From the NCBI GenBank assembly GCA_024760545.1, contig CP060501.1, positions 3,612,036-3,676,035 on the forward strand: a stretch of DNA of 64,000 nt, given 5' to 3'. A program made the position numbers and the translations under genes. The DNA is from Nitrospira sp. GTDB lineage: Bacteria; Nitrospirota; Nitrospiria; Nitrospirales; Nitrospiraceae. Shown piece by piece: positions 34,151-45,257 of this stretch. Below the pieces are notes generated by a model. That model had not been told where the DNA came from. It was given only the letters and a program-made list of their open reading frames with translations, and did no database searches. The stretch's first letter is position 1. Every line of letters begins with the position of its first letter.

Positions 34151-35617
34151 ATGTCCCTCCACAAACTGACTCTCTTCGAGCTTCACAAAAAATTCAAGGC
34201 AGGCGAAGTCACGGCGACAGAGATCGTGCGCGCCTACTTCCTACGTCTCAGCCAGGTGGAGCCGAAGATCAAAGCCTTCGTCACTCAAACAAAAGAAGCC
34301 GCGTCCGCGCAGGCAGAAGATTTAGACCGGAAACTCAGGGACTGGCGAAGGACCCAGCCGCTCACCGGAATGCCTCTTGCCGTCAAAGATAATATCTGTA
34401 CGGACGGCGTTCCTACGACGTGCAGCTCTCGAATGTTGCAGAATTTTGTGCCGCCGTACGATGCCACGGTCGTCGCCAAGTTGCGTGCGCAAGAGTACAT
34501 TTTGTTGGGCAAGACGAACTTGGATGAGTTCGCGATGGGATCGTCTACGGAAAACTCGGCGTTTGGGCCCAGCCGGAATCCCTGGAATGTGCACTGTGTG
34601 CCGGGAGGGTCGAGCGGAGGGTCCGCGGCGGCGGTGGCGGCAGAGGAATGCGTGGCCGCGCTTGGATCGGATACCGGAGGTTCCATCAGGCAGCCGGCGG
34701 CCTTCTGTGGCGTGGTGGGACTGAAGCCGACCTACGGACGGGTGTCTCGGTATGGCTTGGTGGCGTTTGCTTCCTCGCTGGATCAAATCGGCCCGATCAC
34801 CAGAAATGTGTCCGATGCGGCGTTTCTCCTTCAAGCCATTGCCGGCCACGATCCAATGGATTCCACGTCGGTCGATCGCTCTGTGCCGGATTACATGAAG
34901 GCGTTGCAAAAGCGTGACCTCAAATCTCTGAGGGTGGGCGTGCCGGCTGAATTTTTCACCGAAGGCCTAGATCCCGAAGTCGAGCAGGCAGTCAGAGCTG
35001 CCATTGACGAGTTGAAGCATCTGGGAGCTGAAATCAAGGAAATCCGGCTGCCGAGGACCGATGCTGCGGTGGCGGTCTACTATGTGATCGCGACGGCGGA
35101 AGCCAGCTCGAATCTTGCCCGTTTCGACGGGGTGAAGTTCGGGTTGCGCGCCAAAGAGACCAAGGATCTGCTCGAACTGTATATGAAGACGCGGCAGGAG
35201 GGGTTTGGGCCGGAAGTGAAACGGCGAATCATGCTGGGGACGTATGTCCTCAGCGCCGGGTATTACGATGCGTATTATGGAAAGGCGCAAGCTGTCCGCA
35301 CGCTGGTCTGCCAGGACTTCACGGCGGCACTAAAAGAGGTCGATGTGATCGTGACTCCTGCTACTCCGACACCGGCTTTCAAGTTGGGGGAAAAGAGCGA
35401 AAATCCCCTGCAAATGTACCTGTCGGACATTTTCACGATCTCGGTGAATCTCGCGGGTCTGCCGGCGATTGCCCTCCCCTGTGGGTTCAGCAAGGCGGGG
35501 CTTCCGATCGGGTTGCAGTTGATCGGGCGGGCGTTCGAGGAAGAAACAGTGCTTCGAGCCGCGCATGCCTATGAGCAATCGACGCAATGGCATCTTAAAA
35601 GGCCGGTGATACGGTAG
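34151..35617 (+). CDS. gatA: Asp/Glu-tRNA amidotransferase subunit A
   Basis: I start at the ATG 34151 ([15 protein letters not shown]), giving 488 aa, the family length. The amidase-signature residues are visible: Lys in AVKDNICT, the Gly/Ser-rich [13 protein letters not shown], and the nucleophile Ser in [12 protein letters not shown]. It releases ammonia from glutamine for Glu-tRNA-Gln or Asp-tRNA-Asn transamidation. The upstream in-frame start would add 16 unconserved residues. Confidence 0.97.
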   Translation: MSLHKLTLFELHKKFKAGEVTATEIVRAYFLRLSQVEPKIKAFVTQTKEAASAQAEDLDRKLRDWRRTQPLTGMPLAVKDNICTDGVPTTCSSRMLQNFVPPYDATVVAKLRAQEYILLGKTNLDEFAMGSSTENSAFGPSRNPWNVHCVPGGSSGGSAAAVAAEECVAALGSDTGGSIRQPAAFCGVVGLKPTYGRVSRYGLVAFASSLDQIGPITRNVSDAAFLLQAIAGHDPMDSTSVDRSVPDYMKALQKRDLKSLRVGVPAEFFTEGLDPEVEQAVRAAIDELKHLGAEIKEIRLPRTDAAVAVYYVIATAEASSNLARFDGVKFGLRAKETKDLLELYMKTRQEGFGPEVKRRIMLGTYVLSAGYYDAYYGKAQAVRTLVCQDFTAALKEVDVIVTPATPTPAFKLGEKSENPLQMYLSDIFTISVNLAGLPAIALPCGFSKAGLPIGLQLIGRAFEEETVLRAAHAYEQSTQWHLKRPVIR

Positions 35618-35681
35618 GGACCGGGCGGAGAGTGGCAAGGGAGAGGATGTACGGGATGAAAGACCGGGAGGATTGGCTGCT

Positions 35682-36089
35682 ATGAGCATCGTTGAACTCG
35701 CTGCGCTCCTCGTGGCGATCGCCTTCGTTGTGTTGGTCGGGTATCTCGTGCCGGTATTGATGCAAGTCCGCAAGACGGTCGCCGAATCGGAACAGCTGCT
35801 GTCGAAGATGAACGTCGAGGTACCGGCGCTTGTGGCGGAACTACGGACCATGAGCCAGAACTTGAATGATGTGACGAATCAGGTTCGTGAAAGCACGGAA
35901 CATGCGGCGGTATTGCTTCATGCCGTGGGGGAAGTCGGTGAGTCCGTGCAACAAGTCCATAACATCATTCGCGGATCGGGTGGCACGCTATTGACGAACG
36001 TGGCAAGTATGGTGGCTGGCGTGAAGGCAGCCACCCAAGTCGTGCGAGAACGAATGCGACAAGAAGGAGGGACACACAATGGCGGATGA
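35682..36089 (+). CDS. DUF948-family membrane-anchored protein
   Basis: From the ATG at 35682, ten bases after GGGAGG, the protein is 135 aa. One N-terminal transmembrane helix (about 4-24) is followed by a long coiled-coil-like helical part (VRKTVAESEQLLSKMNVEVPALVAELRTMSQNLNDVTNQ written across residues 30-70). This is the DUF948 pattern. It overlaps the YtxH gene by eleven bases, so the two are probably translated together. Confidence 0.8.
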   Translation: MSIVELAALLVAIAFVVLVGYLVPVLMQVRKTVAESEQLLSKMNVEVPALVAELRTMSQNLNDVTNQVRESTEHAAVLLHAVGEVGESVQQVHNIIRGSGGTLLTNVASMVAGVKAATQVVRERMRQEGGTHNGG

Positions 36090-36402
36090 TCGAGGAACAT
36101 CGGCAGCGGTCCTCTTGGCATTTTTAAGCGGCGCAGCGCTGGGTGCGGTCGCAGCGCTGTTATTGGCGCCGCAATCAGGGAGCGAATCCCGCGATCGACT
36201 GCGTGGGTATGCCCGTCGCGCGGAAACCGATCTACGCGACCTTGCCGGACGGGCCGGAGAGGCGTTTGAGGAAGCCGTCGATCAAGGCAAAGAGTTTGTT
36301 GAAACGAAGCGATCGGTCCTACGCGAGGCGTTCGATGCGGGACGCGAAGCGATGAAACGCGAACGTGGCCGCATCCAAGAGGAGGGGCCGAACCGAGGAT
36401 GA
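36079..36402 (+). CDS. YtxH-domain protein
   Basis: The 107-aa protein has a Gly/Ala-rich transmembrane segment ([21 protein letters not shown]) and then a charged helix rich in Arg, Glu and Ala. The [13 protein letters not shown] part is the YtxH signature. Such proteins are common partners of DUF948 proteins and are linked to envelope stress, but their function is not known. It overlaps both the DUF948 gene and gatB, which shows tight coupling within the gat cluster. Confidence 0.85.
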   Translation: MADDRGTSAAVLLAFLSGAALGAVAALLLAPQSGSESRDRLRGYARRAETDLRDLAGRAGEAFEEAVDQGKEFVETKRSVLREAFDAGREAMKRERGRIQEEGPNRG

Positions 36403-37826
36403 TCTTTGAAACGGTCATCGGAGTGGAGGTCCACGCGCAGCTCCGGACCAAATCTAAAATGTTCTGCGGGTGCGGCACGACATTCGGGTCGTCGCCCAAC
36501 AGCCAGACATGCCCGGTCTGCCTCGGTCTGCCGGGCAGCTTACCCGTCATCAACCGGACCGCGGTCGAAATGGCGGTTCGCGCGGGTCTGGCGCTGAACT
36601 GCGCGATCACGGCGAATAACCAATTTGCGAGAAAAAACTATTTCTATCCGGATTTGCCCAAGGGGTACCAGATCTCTCAGTACGAATTGCCCATCTGCCA
36701 ACATGGTTGGATTGAGATTGCCGCCGCCGGGGTGATTAAGCGAGTCCGCATACGCCGAGCCCATCTCGAAGAGGATGCCGGCAAGAACACGCATGGAGCC
36801 GGCACGGGGGAAAGCCGTGTGGACTTGAATCGCGCCGGCACGCCGTTGCTGGAAATTGTCACGGAACCCGACATGGGGTCAGCCGACGAAGTGGTGGCGT
36901 ACCTCAAGGGACTGCGGGACATCTTGATGTATCTTGAAGTCTGCGACGGCAACATGGAGGAGGGGAGCTTTCGGTGTGAGCCGAACCTGTCGCTCCGTCC
37001 GGTGGGGCAGAAAGAGTTTGGGACGAAGGTCGAGCTTAAGAACATCAATTCCTTCAAGTATGTGAAGGATGCGATCGAGTATGAGATCAAGCGCCAGACC
37101 AAGGTCTTGAATGAAGGCGGCAAGATTCGCCAGGAAACCAGACTCTGGAACATCGACCGTGGTGAAACGGCCGTCATGCGATCCAAAGAAGAAGCCCATG
37201 ACTATCGCTATTTCCCGGATCCGGATCTGGTGCCCTTGAAGCTGGAGCAGGAATGGATTGACGGATTCAAGTCATTGTTGCCTGAATTGCCGGCCGTGCG
37301 CATGCGGCGATTTGTCGAAGCGTATGGATTGCCGGAGTACGACGCGGGTGTATTAACGGCGTCGAAGGGTATGGCGGACTATTTCGAGAGCAGTGTGAAG
37401 GAGTTCAATCAACCGAAAACCGTGAGCAACTGGGTGATGGGAGAGTTGACGAGAGAGTTGAACAACTCCGGGACGGATATCAGCGTCTCACCGGTCAGTC
37501 CTGAGCGTCTCGTCAGCCTATTACAGATGGTGGACAAAGGCGCGATCAGTCTAAAGGTGGCTCGGGATATGTTTCCGGAGCTCTATTGCAGCGGAAAAGC
37601 GCCTGAGCAGATTGTTCAAGAAAAGGGTCTGACGCAGGTCTCTGATGAAAACGTATTAGACAAGATAATCGCTGAAGTGCTGAGCAAAAATCCAACCCAG
37701 GTGGCGCAGTTCAAAGAAGGCAAGCAACAAGTATTGGGTTTTCTCGTTGGACAGGTCATGAAGGCGAGCGGGGGGAAAGCAAATCCAGGAAAGGTGAATG
37801 AGTTGTTGAAGAAGAAGTTGGGATGA
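36399..37826 (+). CDS. gatB: Asp/Glu-tRNA amidotransferase subunit B
   Basis: The 475-aa protein has GatB signatures: [13 protein letters not shown] at the start, the zinc-site cluster CGCGTTFG...[27 protein letters not shown], and RCEPNLS. The C-terminal YqeY-like tail ([33 protein letters not shown]) binds tRNA. It phosphorylates or activates the misacylated tRNA and transfers ammonia from GatA. The start overlaps the YtxH stop by four bases. Confidence 0.97.
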   Translation: MIFETVIGVEVHAQLRTKSKMFCGCGTTFGSSPNSQTCPVCLGLPGSLPVINRTAVEMAVRAGLALNCAITANNQFARKNYFYPDLPKGYQISQYELPICQHGWIEIAAAGVIKRVRIRRAHLEEDAGKNTHGAGTGESRVDLNRAGTPLLEIVTEPDMGSADEVVAYLKGLRDILMYLEVCDGNMEEGSFRCEPNLSLRPVGQKEFGTKVELKNINSFKYVKDAIEYEIKRQTKVLNEGGKIRQETRLWNIDRGETAVMRSKEEAHDYRYFPDPDLVPLKLEQEWIDGFKSLLPELPAVRMRRFVEAYGLPEYDAGVLTASKGMADYFESSVKEFNQPKTVSNWVMGELTRELNNSGTDISVSPVSPERLVSLLQMVDKGAISLKVARDMFPELYCSGKAPEQIVQEKGLTQVSDENVLDKIIAEVLSKNPTQVAQFKEGKQQVLGFLVGQVMKASGGKANPGKVNELLKKKLG

Positions 37827-37881
37827 TCGCGGGTCCTGTCGCCGACTGGCCCTTTCGTCCTCGCTTCACCCATCCCCCAGT

Positions 37882-37930
37882 GGGTCCCTTACGCTGCGGG
37901 CGCTCAGGGAAGGCCGTGTCTTGGCGCGGC
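37882..37930. repeat. Dispersed intergenic repeat, copy B
   Basis: Downstream of gatB, GGGTCCC (37882-37888), CGCTC and AAGGCCGTGTCTTGGCGCGGC (37910-37930) repeat the pattern seen after glmS. The following GC-rich stretch ending near 37985 keeps some likeness (CGCGCA and GGGAT elements). It sits 94 bp before eno. Confidence 0.45.
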
Positions 37931-38011
37931 GGGATTGGGAGGGTGGAAACCGTTGCTCAGTCGGCGCCACCCGCGCATGTGGGATAAGAAATTTGTGATG
38001 TGTATAAGTGA

Positions 38012-39310
<1,299 letters not shown>

Positions 39311-39325
39311 CTGGTTTTGGAGTCG

Positions 39326-39697
39326 ATGGACGCGCAGATGATCATCAAGCAGAATCGTGGCCGACAGTGGCTGGAATGGCGGGGGCGTCTCTTTGCCGTG
39401 ATGCAAGTGATTGGGGCTGCGGGATGTATCTGGCTGCTCGTGGCGCTGTTCTCCGGAGAAATGGGCCTGACTCGCTATTTATCCATGAGGGATCATGCTA
39501 CGAGCCTGGAGCAAGAGCTGTCGGCCTTGCGCAGAGAAAATGCCACCTTACAGCAGGATATTACTCGTCTGCAGCATGACCCAGCCAAAATCGAACAGTT
39601 AGCCCGAGAACAGTTGGGTTATGTGCGCAAGGGAGAAACCGTCTATCAGCTTGTACCGGAAACTATAAAGAAACAGGAGCCCTCGTCGAGGCCATGA
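39326..39697 (+). CDS. ftsB: FtsB/DivIC-like septum formation initiator
   Basis: The protein is about 123 aa. It has one transmembrane helix (about 26-46, VIGAAGCIWLLVALF), then a coiled coil (LEQELSALRRENATLQQDITRLQ) and the conserved end IEQLAREQLGYVRKGETVYQL. This is the FtsB/DivIC pattern; the protein joins FtsQ and FtsL in the divisome. A TTG at 39317 could be the start, but the ATG is preferred. It overlaps era by four bases. Confidence 0.88.
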   Translation: MDAQMIIKQNRGRQWLEWRGRLFAVMQVIGAAGCIWLLVALFSGEMGLTRYLSMRDHATSLEQELSALRRENATLQQDITRLQHDPAKIEQLAREQLGYVRKGETVYQLVPETIKKQEPSSRP

Positions 39698-40578
39698 AGT
39701 TCGGAACGGTAGCCATCATTGGACGGTCCAACGTCGGCAAGTCGACGTTGCTGAATCATTTGTTGGGTGAAAAAGTCTCGATTGTGTCGAGTAAGCCTCA
39801 AACCACCCGGACACGAATTATGGGCGTCGTGCATGCGGAAGGAGCCCAGATTGCGTTTCTCGACACGCCCGGCCTGCATAAGCCCGAGCATTTGCTGAAT
39901 CGCCGAATGGTTCGAACCGCCGTGGAAACCTTGGAAGACGCGGATCTGTTGTACATGCTCATGGATGCGACGAGCCTGCCGGGCCCAGGAGATATGACGG
40001 CCATTAAATATATGAAGGAGGCGCTGGCGAAACATGCGCGGCCGGTGATCCTTGTCGTCACGAAGATTGACCTCGTGAACAAGCACAAGCTGCTCCCCGT
40101 CATCGATCGATATGCCAAGCTGTTCGCGTGGACGGAGGTCGTGCCGGTTTCCGCACAGGGAGACGACAATGTGGATCGGTTGCTGGCGGTCACGGTTCCC
40201 TATCTTCCCTCCGGAGAAGGAGCGTACGATGACGATGTCATCACAGATCAGACGATGAGGACGCTGGCGGCGGAAATGATCCGAGAGAAGGTGTTGCAGG
40301 AGACGGAAGAGGAGGTGCCGCATGCTGTTGCAGTCGAGATCGATGAGTTCGTCGAACAGGGAAAACTCGCGAAAATTCGGGCTTCGATTGTAGTTGAACG
40401 AGAGACGCAGAAGGGCATCCTGATAGGCAAGCAAGGGGAGCGTTTGAAAACGATCGGTACGCAGGCCAGACAGGATATGGAACGACTATTCGGTATGAAA
40501 GTGTTTCTTGAGCTTTGGGTGAAGGTCAGAAAAGCCTGGCGTGAGGACGAGCAGGCGTTGGTGCAGCTGGGGTACTAG
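39694..40578 (+). CDS. era: GTPase Era
   Basis: The 294-aa protein has the G1 loop GRSNVGKST at about 10-18, switch region TTRTRIMGV, G3 DTPG, G4 TKID, and the C-terminal KH domain (GILIGKQGERLKTIGTQA, FLELWVKVR). Era binds the 3' end of 16S rRNA in 30S assembly. It is translationally coupled to ftsB by a four-base overlap and followed closely by mgtE. Confidence 0.98.
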   Translation: MKFGTVAIIGRSNVGKSTLLNHLLGEKVSIVSSKPQTTRTRIMGVVHAEGAQIAFLDTPGLHKPEHLLNRRMVRTAVETLEDADLLYMLMDATSLPGPGDMTAIKYMKEALAKHARPVILVVTKIDLVNKHKLLPVIDRYAKLFAWTEVVPVSAQGDDNVDRLLAVTVPYLPSGEGAYDDDVITDQTMRTLAAEMIREKVLQETEEEVPHAVAVEIDEFVEQGKLAKIRASIVVERETQKGILIGKQGERLKTIGTQARQDMERLFGMKVFLELWVKVRKAWREDEQALVQLGY

Positions 40579-40584
40579 AGAGTT

Positions 40585-42045
40585 ATGCAGCCGACGGAAC
40601 GACCAACGGAGCCACGCGTACCGGATCAGCGGCCTCGCCCGTCTGAGCGGGATGTACTGCGCGAAGTCTTGCGCGATCAGGCCGAGCGTGGGCAGACGAA
40701 GTCGGATATCGTCATTCAGTCTGTCCAGAAGCTGCTGCGGCGAGGAGCGATCACGAACCTATCCAAAATGTTAGGGCGCATGCACCCTGCCGATATCGCC
40801 AAAGTCGTGACCCACCTGTCATCGCTAAAAGAAAAGCGGGAAATATTCGAGCTGGTCCGCGGAGAAGGCAAGCGGGGCCAAGTGCTGAGTGAACTCGACG
40901 GCGAAAGCATTCAACAAGTCGTCGCGGATCTGCTGCATTCCGACATTGCCTGGCTCTTAAAAGATCTTGGCCCTGACGATGTGGCCTACATTCTCGGATT
41001 CCTTCCCGAAGAGCGCAGCAAAGAAATTCTCGCCCTGATGAAGACCGAGGATTCGACCGAGGTCGCCGATATCCTCAAGTATCCGAAGGATACGGCCGGG
41101 GCGATCATGACGACGGAGTTCTTTTCCTTGCCGGAAGACGCCACGGCGCAGGAGGCGATCCGCCGGTTGCAGCAAGCCACCGATGCGGAAATGGTGTTCT
41201 ATATTTATGTCACAGACAAAGATGATCGCCTAGTCGGTGTCCTCTCGCTCAGGCAACTCATCACGGTCCCTCCTACGACTCCGCTGAAGAACATCATGAC
41301 CCGGGAGGCCATGAGTGTCACGATCGACATGGACCAGGAAGAAGTCGCACGCCAAGTGGCCAGTTATAACTTGTTGGCTATTCCCGTCGTGGAACGGGAC
41401 GGCAAGTTGGTAGGCATTATCACGGTTGATGACGTGGTCGACGTCATCCGGGAGGAAGCGACCGAGGATATGTTGAAGATGGCCGGTGCGATTGAAGAGG
41501 AGTCAGGCTCGAAGTCTTCAAGCATCGGTTCAGCGAAGCTTCGACTGCCATGGCTTTTTACCAACTTAATCGGCAGCCTCTTGTCCGGCGCGATTCTCTG
41601 GTATTTCCGCTATACGATCCAGGAGGTCGTAGCGATTGTGAGTTTTATTCCCGTGATCGCGGCGATGGGCGGCAATGTGGGCTTGCAATCCTCGACGCTG
41701 ATTATTCGAGGGTTGGCTACCGGTACTGTAGAACTCACTCATGTATGGCCCGTCTTCTTTCGCGAAGCGAAGATCGGCCTGGTTATGGGAGTGGCCTGCG
41801 GCGTGACATTGACACTGGTTGGTTGGGTGCTACATCAGGGATTTTTGGGCATGGTCGTTGGAGCTTCGCTGATCATCGCCTTTCTGGTGTCGACCAGCAT
41901 GGCGACGATTATGCCGATCCTTCTCAAGCGCATGGGAGTTGATCCGGCTGTTGCGGCTGGTCCTTTTGTCACGACGGCCAACGACATCACCGGTATTACG
42001 ATATATCTGACCTTGGCTACTCTTTTCTTGGAGTCTCTCCGGTGA
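40585..42045 (+). CDS. mgtE: Magnesium transporter MgtE
   Basis: The 486-aa protein has the MgtE N-domain (ISKMLGRMHPADIAKVV, SDIAWLLKDLGPDDVAYIL), a CBS pair (MTTEFFSLPEDATAQEAIRRL, MTREAMSVTIDMDQEEVARQV) and a C-terminal channel of about five helices with the ion-path motif GGNVGLQSSTLIIRGLA and PFVTTANDITGITIYL. The N and CBS domains act as the Mg2+ sensor that gates the pore. It starts six bases after era. Confidence 0.96.
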   Translation: MQPTERPTEPRVPDQRPRPSERDVLREVLRDQAERGQTKSDIVIQSVQKLLRRGAITNLSKMLGRMHPADIAKVVTHLSSLKEKREIFELVRGEGKRGQVLSELDGESIQQVVADLLHSDIAWLLKDLGPDDVAYILGFLPEERSKEILALMKTEDSTEVADILKYPKDTAGAIMTTEFFSLPEDATAQEAIRRLQQATDAEMVFYIYVTDKDDRLVGVLSLRQLITVPPTTPLKNIMTREAMSVTIDMDQEEVARQVASYNLLAIPVVERDGKLVGIITVDDVVDVIREEATEDMLKMAGAIEEESGSKSSSIGSAKLRLPWLFTNLIGSLLSGAILWYFRYTIQEVVAIVSFIPVIAAMGGNVGLQSSTLIIRGLATGTVELTHVWPVFFREAKIGLVMGVACGVTLTLVGWVLHQGFLGMVVGASLIIAFLVSTSMATIMPILLKRMGVDPAVAAGPFVTTANDITGITIYLTLATLFLESLR

Positions 42046-42091
42046 CGCGAACCAACGCATTGTTCGGTTTCTGTGGTGTTGGTGTGAGGGA

Positions 42092-42856
42092 GTGGCCGTG
42101 CCTCTCATAAAAACAACTGCGATCATTTTGCGGAGCCGCAAGTGGGGTGATGCTGATCGAATCGTGACCTTTTATTCTAAGAATTTAGGAAAGATCCGCG
42201 GGGTGGCCCGTGGCGCCCGTCGCCAGAAAAGCCGTTTCGGGGCTGCGCTTGAGCCCTTCAGCCTGTGTCGCCTGAATCTGTTTGAAAAAAGTGGGGATTC
42301 GCTGTTTCGGATTTCGCATGTTGATTTGGTGAGGTCCGCTCAGATCTTGCGGGAAGATCTCACCTTGATGGCTTCGGCGGCACGAATGGTCAACGTCGTG
42401 GGGGCAATCACTCCAGATGGCGATCCGGATCCGCTCTTATTTGATACCCTGGATCAGGGGCTGATGTCGCTTCACGAAAGTGAAGATCCTGCGTTTACGG
42501 CTTTGCTTTTTCAGATCAGACTGTTGGGGCTCACGGGGTTTCGTCCGCAGACCGATCATTGCGTTGCCTGCGGGAAGACACGTTTCGTCGGGGAGCCACA
42601 GTTTTCTCCGATCGCTGGAGGCCTCGTATGCTTGGTGTGTGCTGCACACCAACGGGTGCAGTGTGTCGCACTCTCACGAGGCAGCCTCTCGTTTCTCCAA
42701 CAAGCCATTCGGCTGGCTCCCACCATCGTCACGCGGTTGCGGGCCACGGGTCAAGTGAGGAACGAAGTAGAGGAGGCGATTGAAGGATATGTGACGGTGG
42801 TAGCCGGGCGACGGCTCCCACCGGTGAACTTTCTGTCGCTCGCATCACCGGGATGA
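42092..42856 (+). CDS. recO: DNA repair protein RecO
   Basis: The 254-aa protein starts GTG, giving MAVPLIKTTAIILRSRKWGDADRIVTFYSK, the N-terminal OB-fold typical of RecO. Following KIRGVARGARRQKSRFG, a four-Cys zinc site appears at CVACGK and CLVCAAH (about 150-185). RecO mediates RecA loading with RecR. It follows mgtE in the same direction. Confidence 0.93.
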   Translation: MAVPLIKTTAIILRSRKWGDADRIVTFYSKNLGKIRGVARGARRQKSRFGAALEPFSLCRLNLFEKSGDSLFRISHVDLVRSAQILREDLTLMASAARMVNVVGAITPDGDPDPLLFDTLDQGLMSLHESEDPAFTALLFQIRLLGLTGFRPQTDHCVACGKTRFVGEPQFSPIAGGLVCLVCAAHQRVQCVALSRGSLSFLQQAIRLAPTIVTRLRATGQVRNEVEEAIEGYVTVVAGRRLPPVNFLSLASPG

Positions 42857-42866
42857 GTAAGACACC

Positions 42867-43238
42867 ATGACAGAGGAACGCATGGCCGGTACTGCTTTAG
42901 AGCCTCGGGATATGGAGTGGCTCGACAAAGGAGTATTGGGAATTCAGTGGAGCGACGGACACAAGGGCATCTATCCGGTTCGCCATTTACGGCAGCACTG
43001 TCCCTGTGCTGCCTGTGTCGATGAGTGGACAGGCGATCGCCGGCTCAATGCCGAAGATGTACCGCTCTTGATCATGCTGCAGGATATTCAACCGGTTGGC
43101 CGCTATGCCTTCCAGTTCACGTGGAGCGACGGCCATGCGACCGGCATCTATTCCTATTCTTTACTGAGAAAGTTGTGCCAATGCGATGTCTGTCAACCGG
43201 TGAAACCAGTCGAAGCCAAATCCCGCCGGCTCATGTGA
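42867..43238 (+). CDS. DUF971 (GBBH-like N-domain) protein
   Basis: The 123-aa protein has WSDGHKGIYPVRHLRQHCPC and, later, a second copy of the same pattern, TWSDGHATGIYSYSLLRKLCQCDVC. The two WSDGH repeats and Cys clusters mark the DUF971 family, related to the N-terminal domain of gamma-butyrobetaine hydroxylase. Cysteine positions (CPCAAC, CQCDVC) suggest metal or Fe-S binding. It is ten bases after recO. Confidence 0.9.
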   Translation: MTEERMAGTALEPRDMEWLDKGVLGIQWSDGHKGIYPVRHLRQHCPCAACVDEWTGDRRLNAEDVPLLIMLQDIQPVGRYAFQFTWSDGHATGIYSYSLLRKLCQCDVCQPVKPVEAKSRRLM

Positions 43239-43261
43239 GGGCAAGATACAAGGTGATCGAC

Positions 43262-43726
43262 ATGCTCATCGTCCCGATGAAGATAGTGCTGGGCCTCTGC
43301 GGTCTTTCGGCGTTCGTGTTGCTCGTCGGCTGTAAGAGCATGCCGACGCTGGAGCAGCAAGAACAGCTGGTACGGGCCGATAATCTTGTATTGGATCAAA
43401 TCACGGCTGGAGCAGTTGTCAGCGCCTGGGGGAAGCCTCCTCTCTATCACAGTGAGTTCACCTATTTTTTCGTGATGCCGGACTTCAGTGTCATTCCTCG
43501 ATCGCGAGTGGCCACGGGAGAAGCGCCGAAGGGGTGGAAGGCTGGAGTGCATGCAGGTGAAGGGGTTTACTTCGCATACCCCGATCGCGGCTGGTTACTG
43601 GTATTTCTCGATGATCGCCTTGTTTACAAGGAAAAGCTCAAGCCCGACGAGTTACAGGTCCTTGCAAAGTCATGGGCCTATGAGGATCGATTCAAGACCA
43701 TGCTCGATGAACCTTCCCGTCCTTAG
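43262..43726 (+). CDS. Putative lipoprotein
   Basis: I start at the ATG 43262, six bases after an AAGGTGAT ribosome site, giving 154 aa. The N-terminal signal ends in the lipobox LLVGCKS (Cys about 25). The mature part has a conserved-looking block AVVSAWGKPPLYHSEFTYFF and an aromatic stretch around GEGVYFAYPDRGWLLVFLDD. The sequence AWGKP recalls the outer-membrane assembly SmpA/BamE type, which often carries GxP loops, but the match is only suggestive. It sits between DUF971 and glgA. Confidence 0.7.
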   Translation: MLIVPMKIVLGLCGLSAFVLLVGCKSMPTLEQQEQLVRADNLVLDQITAGAVVSAWGKPPLYHSEFTYFFVMPDFSVIPRSRVATGEAPKGWKAGVHAGEGVYFAYPDRGWLLVFLDDRLVYKEKLKPDELQVLAKSWAYEDRFKTMLDEPSRP

Positions 43727-43747
43727 TTCCGCTGCTCGATATCCTTC

Positions 43748-45256
43748 ATGATCTCAACATTACCAGATGGTTTGCATATCGCGATGGCAGCTTCCGAGGC
43801 TGTCCCATATGCGAAGACGGGTGGGTTGGCCGACGTGGTCGGCGCGTTGGCGATCGAGTTGACGAAATTAGGGCATCAGGTGACATTGCTGTTGCCGGGG
43901 TACCGAACCCAGGCAACCCCTGAGTCTCGTCAACCGACCATGCGATTCTCTATTGCGTTGGGTGGGAAGACGGCGGACGTATCGGTAGAAGAAGAGTATG
44001 TCTCGGTCACAGGAGCCTTGCATCGATTGAGAGTACTCTTCGTGCGGTATGATCCCTACTTTGATCGTGAGGGGCTCTACCAACAGGACCATCGTGATTA
44101 TCCGGACAACCTCAATCGGTTTGCCCTCTTTTGCCGCGCAATTCTTGAAGTATTGCAAGTGCTGGCCGATGTGCGAGGAGAGAAGGTCGATGTGCTGCAT
44201 GTGCATGATTGGCAGACTGCATTGTGTCCGGTCTATCTTAAGGCTCTGCCTCATGAGTACAAGGGGCTCCAACATCTAAAAACGTTGTTGACCCTGCATA
44301 ATTTGGGGTATCAAGGTATATTTTCAGGCCAGCAGTTCGTCGAGATCGGGCTCCCTCCCACATTGTTTTCTCCGAGCGGCGTGGAGTTCTACGGGTCGAT
44401 CAATTGCCTAAAGGGCGGTATCGTTTTTTCAGATGCTGTTTCTACGGTGAGCCCTACCTATGCCAAGGAAATCATGACGGCGGAATTCGGCTGTGGGCTT
44501 GAAGGTGTACTGGCGAGCCGCCAGGATGGAGTGAAAGGTGTTACGAATGGCATCGATGTCAGCGTTTGGAATCCCGAACACGACCCCTACCTGCCTACGC
44601 GGTACATGGCAACTAATTTGTCCGGGAAACACGTGTGCAAGCGAGTGTTACAGCGGGAACTTGAATTGCCGATTCTTGAGGTGCCTCTTTTGGCTGTGAT
44701 TGGTAGGCTGACATCTCAAAAGGGTTTTGATCTCTTGATAGAGGCTATCCCTGAACTGATGTCTCTAGATGTACAAGTTGCCGTGCTGGGCACCGGTGAT
44801 CGTCATTTGGAGCAACAATTTATTGCAGCCAAGGCGAGATATCCGAATCAGATCGGCCTTCATCTTGGCTTTAATGAAGAACTGGCGCATCGAATTGAGG
44901 CTGGCTCGGACTTGTTAGTCATGCCGTCTCGCTATGAACCCTGTGGATTAAGTCAACTCTATAGCCTTCGGTATGGCACGGTACCTATTGTGCGTCGTAC
45001 AGGAGGTCTAGCTGATACGGTCGTTCCTTTTCGTCCGTCAACGGTCGAATCCAAGTCCGCGACAGGCTTCCACTTTACCGATGCCACAACTGAATCCCTG
45101 CTTTCCACGATTCTGCTTTCCCTTTATGTATATAAAGAGCGAGAAACATGGCAGTCATTGATCAATGCAGGAATGAATACCGATCTGTCTTGGACACGAT
45201 CGGCAAAACTGTATGTCGAGCTTTATCGCGGGTTGCGGAGAGAGGAAAGGAGCTAG
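43748..45256 (+). CDS. glgA: Glycogen synthase (ADP-glucose)
   Basis: The 502-aa protein has the GT5 signature EAVPYAKTGGLADVVGALA at about 18-36, with the KTGGL Lys that binds ADP-glucose. Later blocks are HVHDWQTAL, TLHNLGYQGIFSG, TVSPTYAKEI, NGIDVSVWNPEHD and PSRYEPCGLSQLYSLRYG. It elongates alpha-1,4-glucan; GlgB at 10-12 kb adds branches. No glgC or glgP lies in the window. It converges with a minus-strand lipoprotein gene with one base between stops. Confidence 0.97.
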   Translation: MISTLPDGLHIAMAASEAVPYAKTGGLADVVGALAIELTKLGHQVTLLLPGYRTQATPESRQPTMRFSIALGGKTADVSVEEEYVSVTGALHRLRVLFVRYDPYFDREGLYQQDHRDYPDNLNRFALFCRAILEVLQVLADVRGEKVDVLHVHDWQTALCPVYLKALPHEYKGLQHLKTLLTLHNLGYQGIFSGQQFVEIGLPPTLFSPSGVEFYGSINCLKGGIVFSDAVSTVSPTYAKEIMTAEFGCGLEGVLASRQDGVKGVTNGIDVSVWNPEHDPYLPTRYMATNLSGKHVCKRVLQRELELPILEVPLLAVIGRLTSQKGFDLLIEAIPELMSLDVQVAVLGTGDRHLEQQFIAAKARYPNQIGLHLGFNEELAHRIEAGSDLLVMPSRYEPCGLSQLYSLRYGTVPIVRRTGGLADTVVPFRPSTVESKSATGFHFTDATTESLLSTILLSLYVYKERETWQSLINAGMNTDLSWTRSAKLYVELYRGLRREERS

Positions 45257-45257
45257 G

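Noticed and set aside
36079-36402. Gas-vesicle protein annotation for the YtxH gene
   Set aside because: YtxH proteins are sometimes labelled so, but no gvp genes are present and the sequence fits a membrane-anchored YtxH protein.
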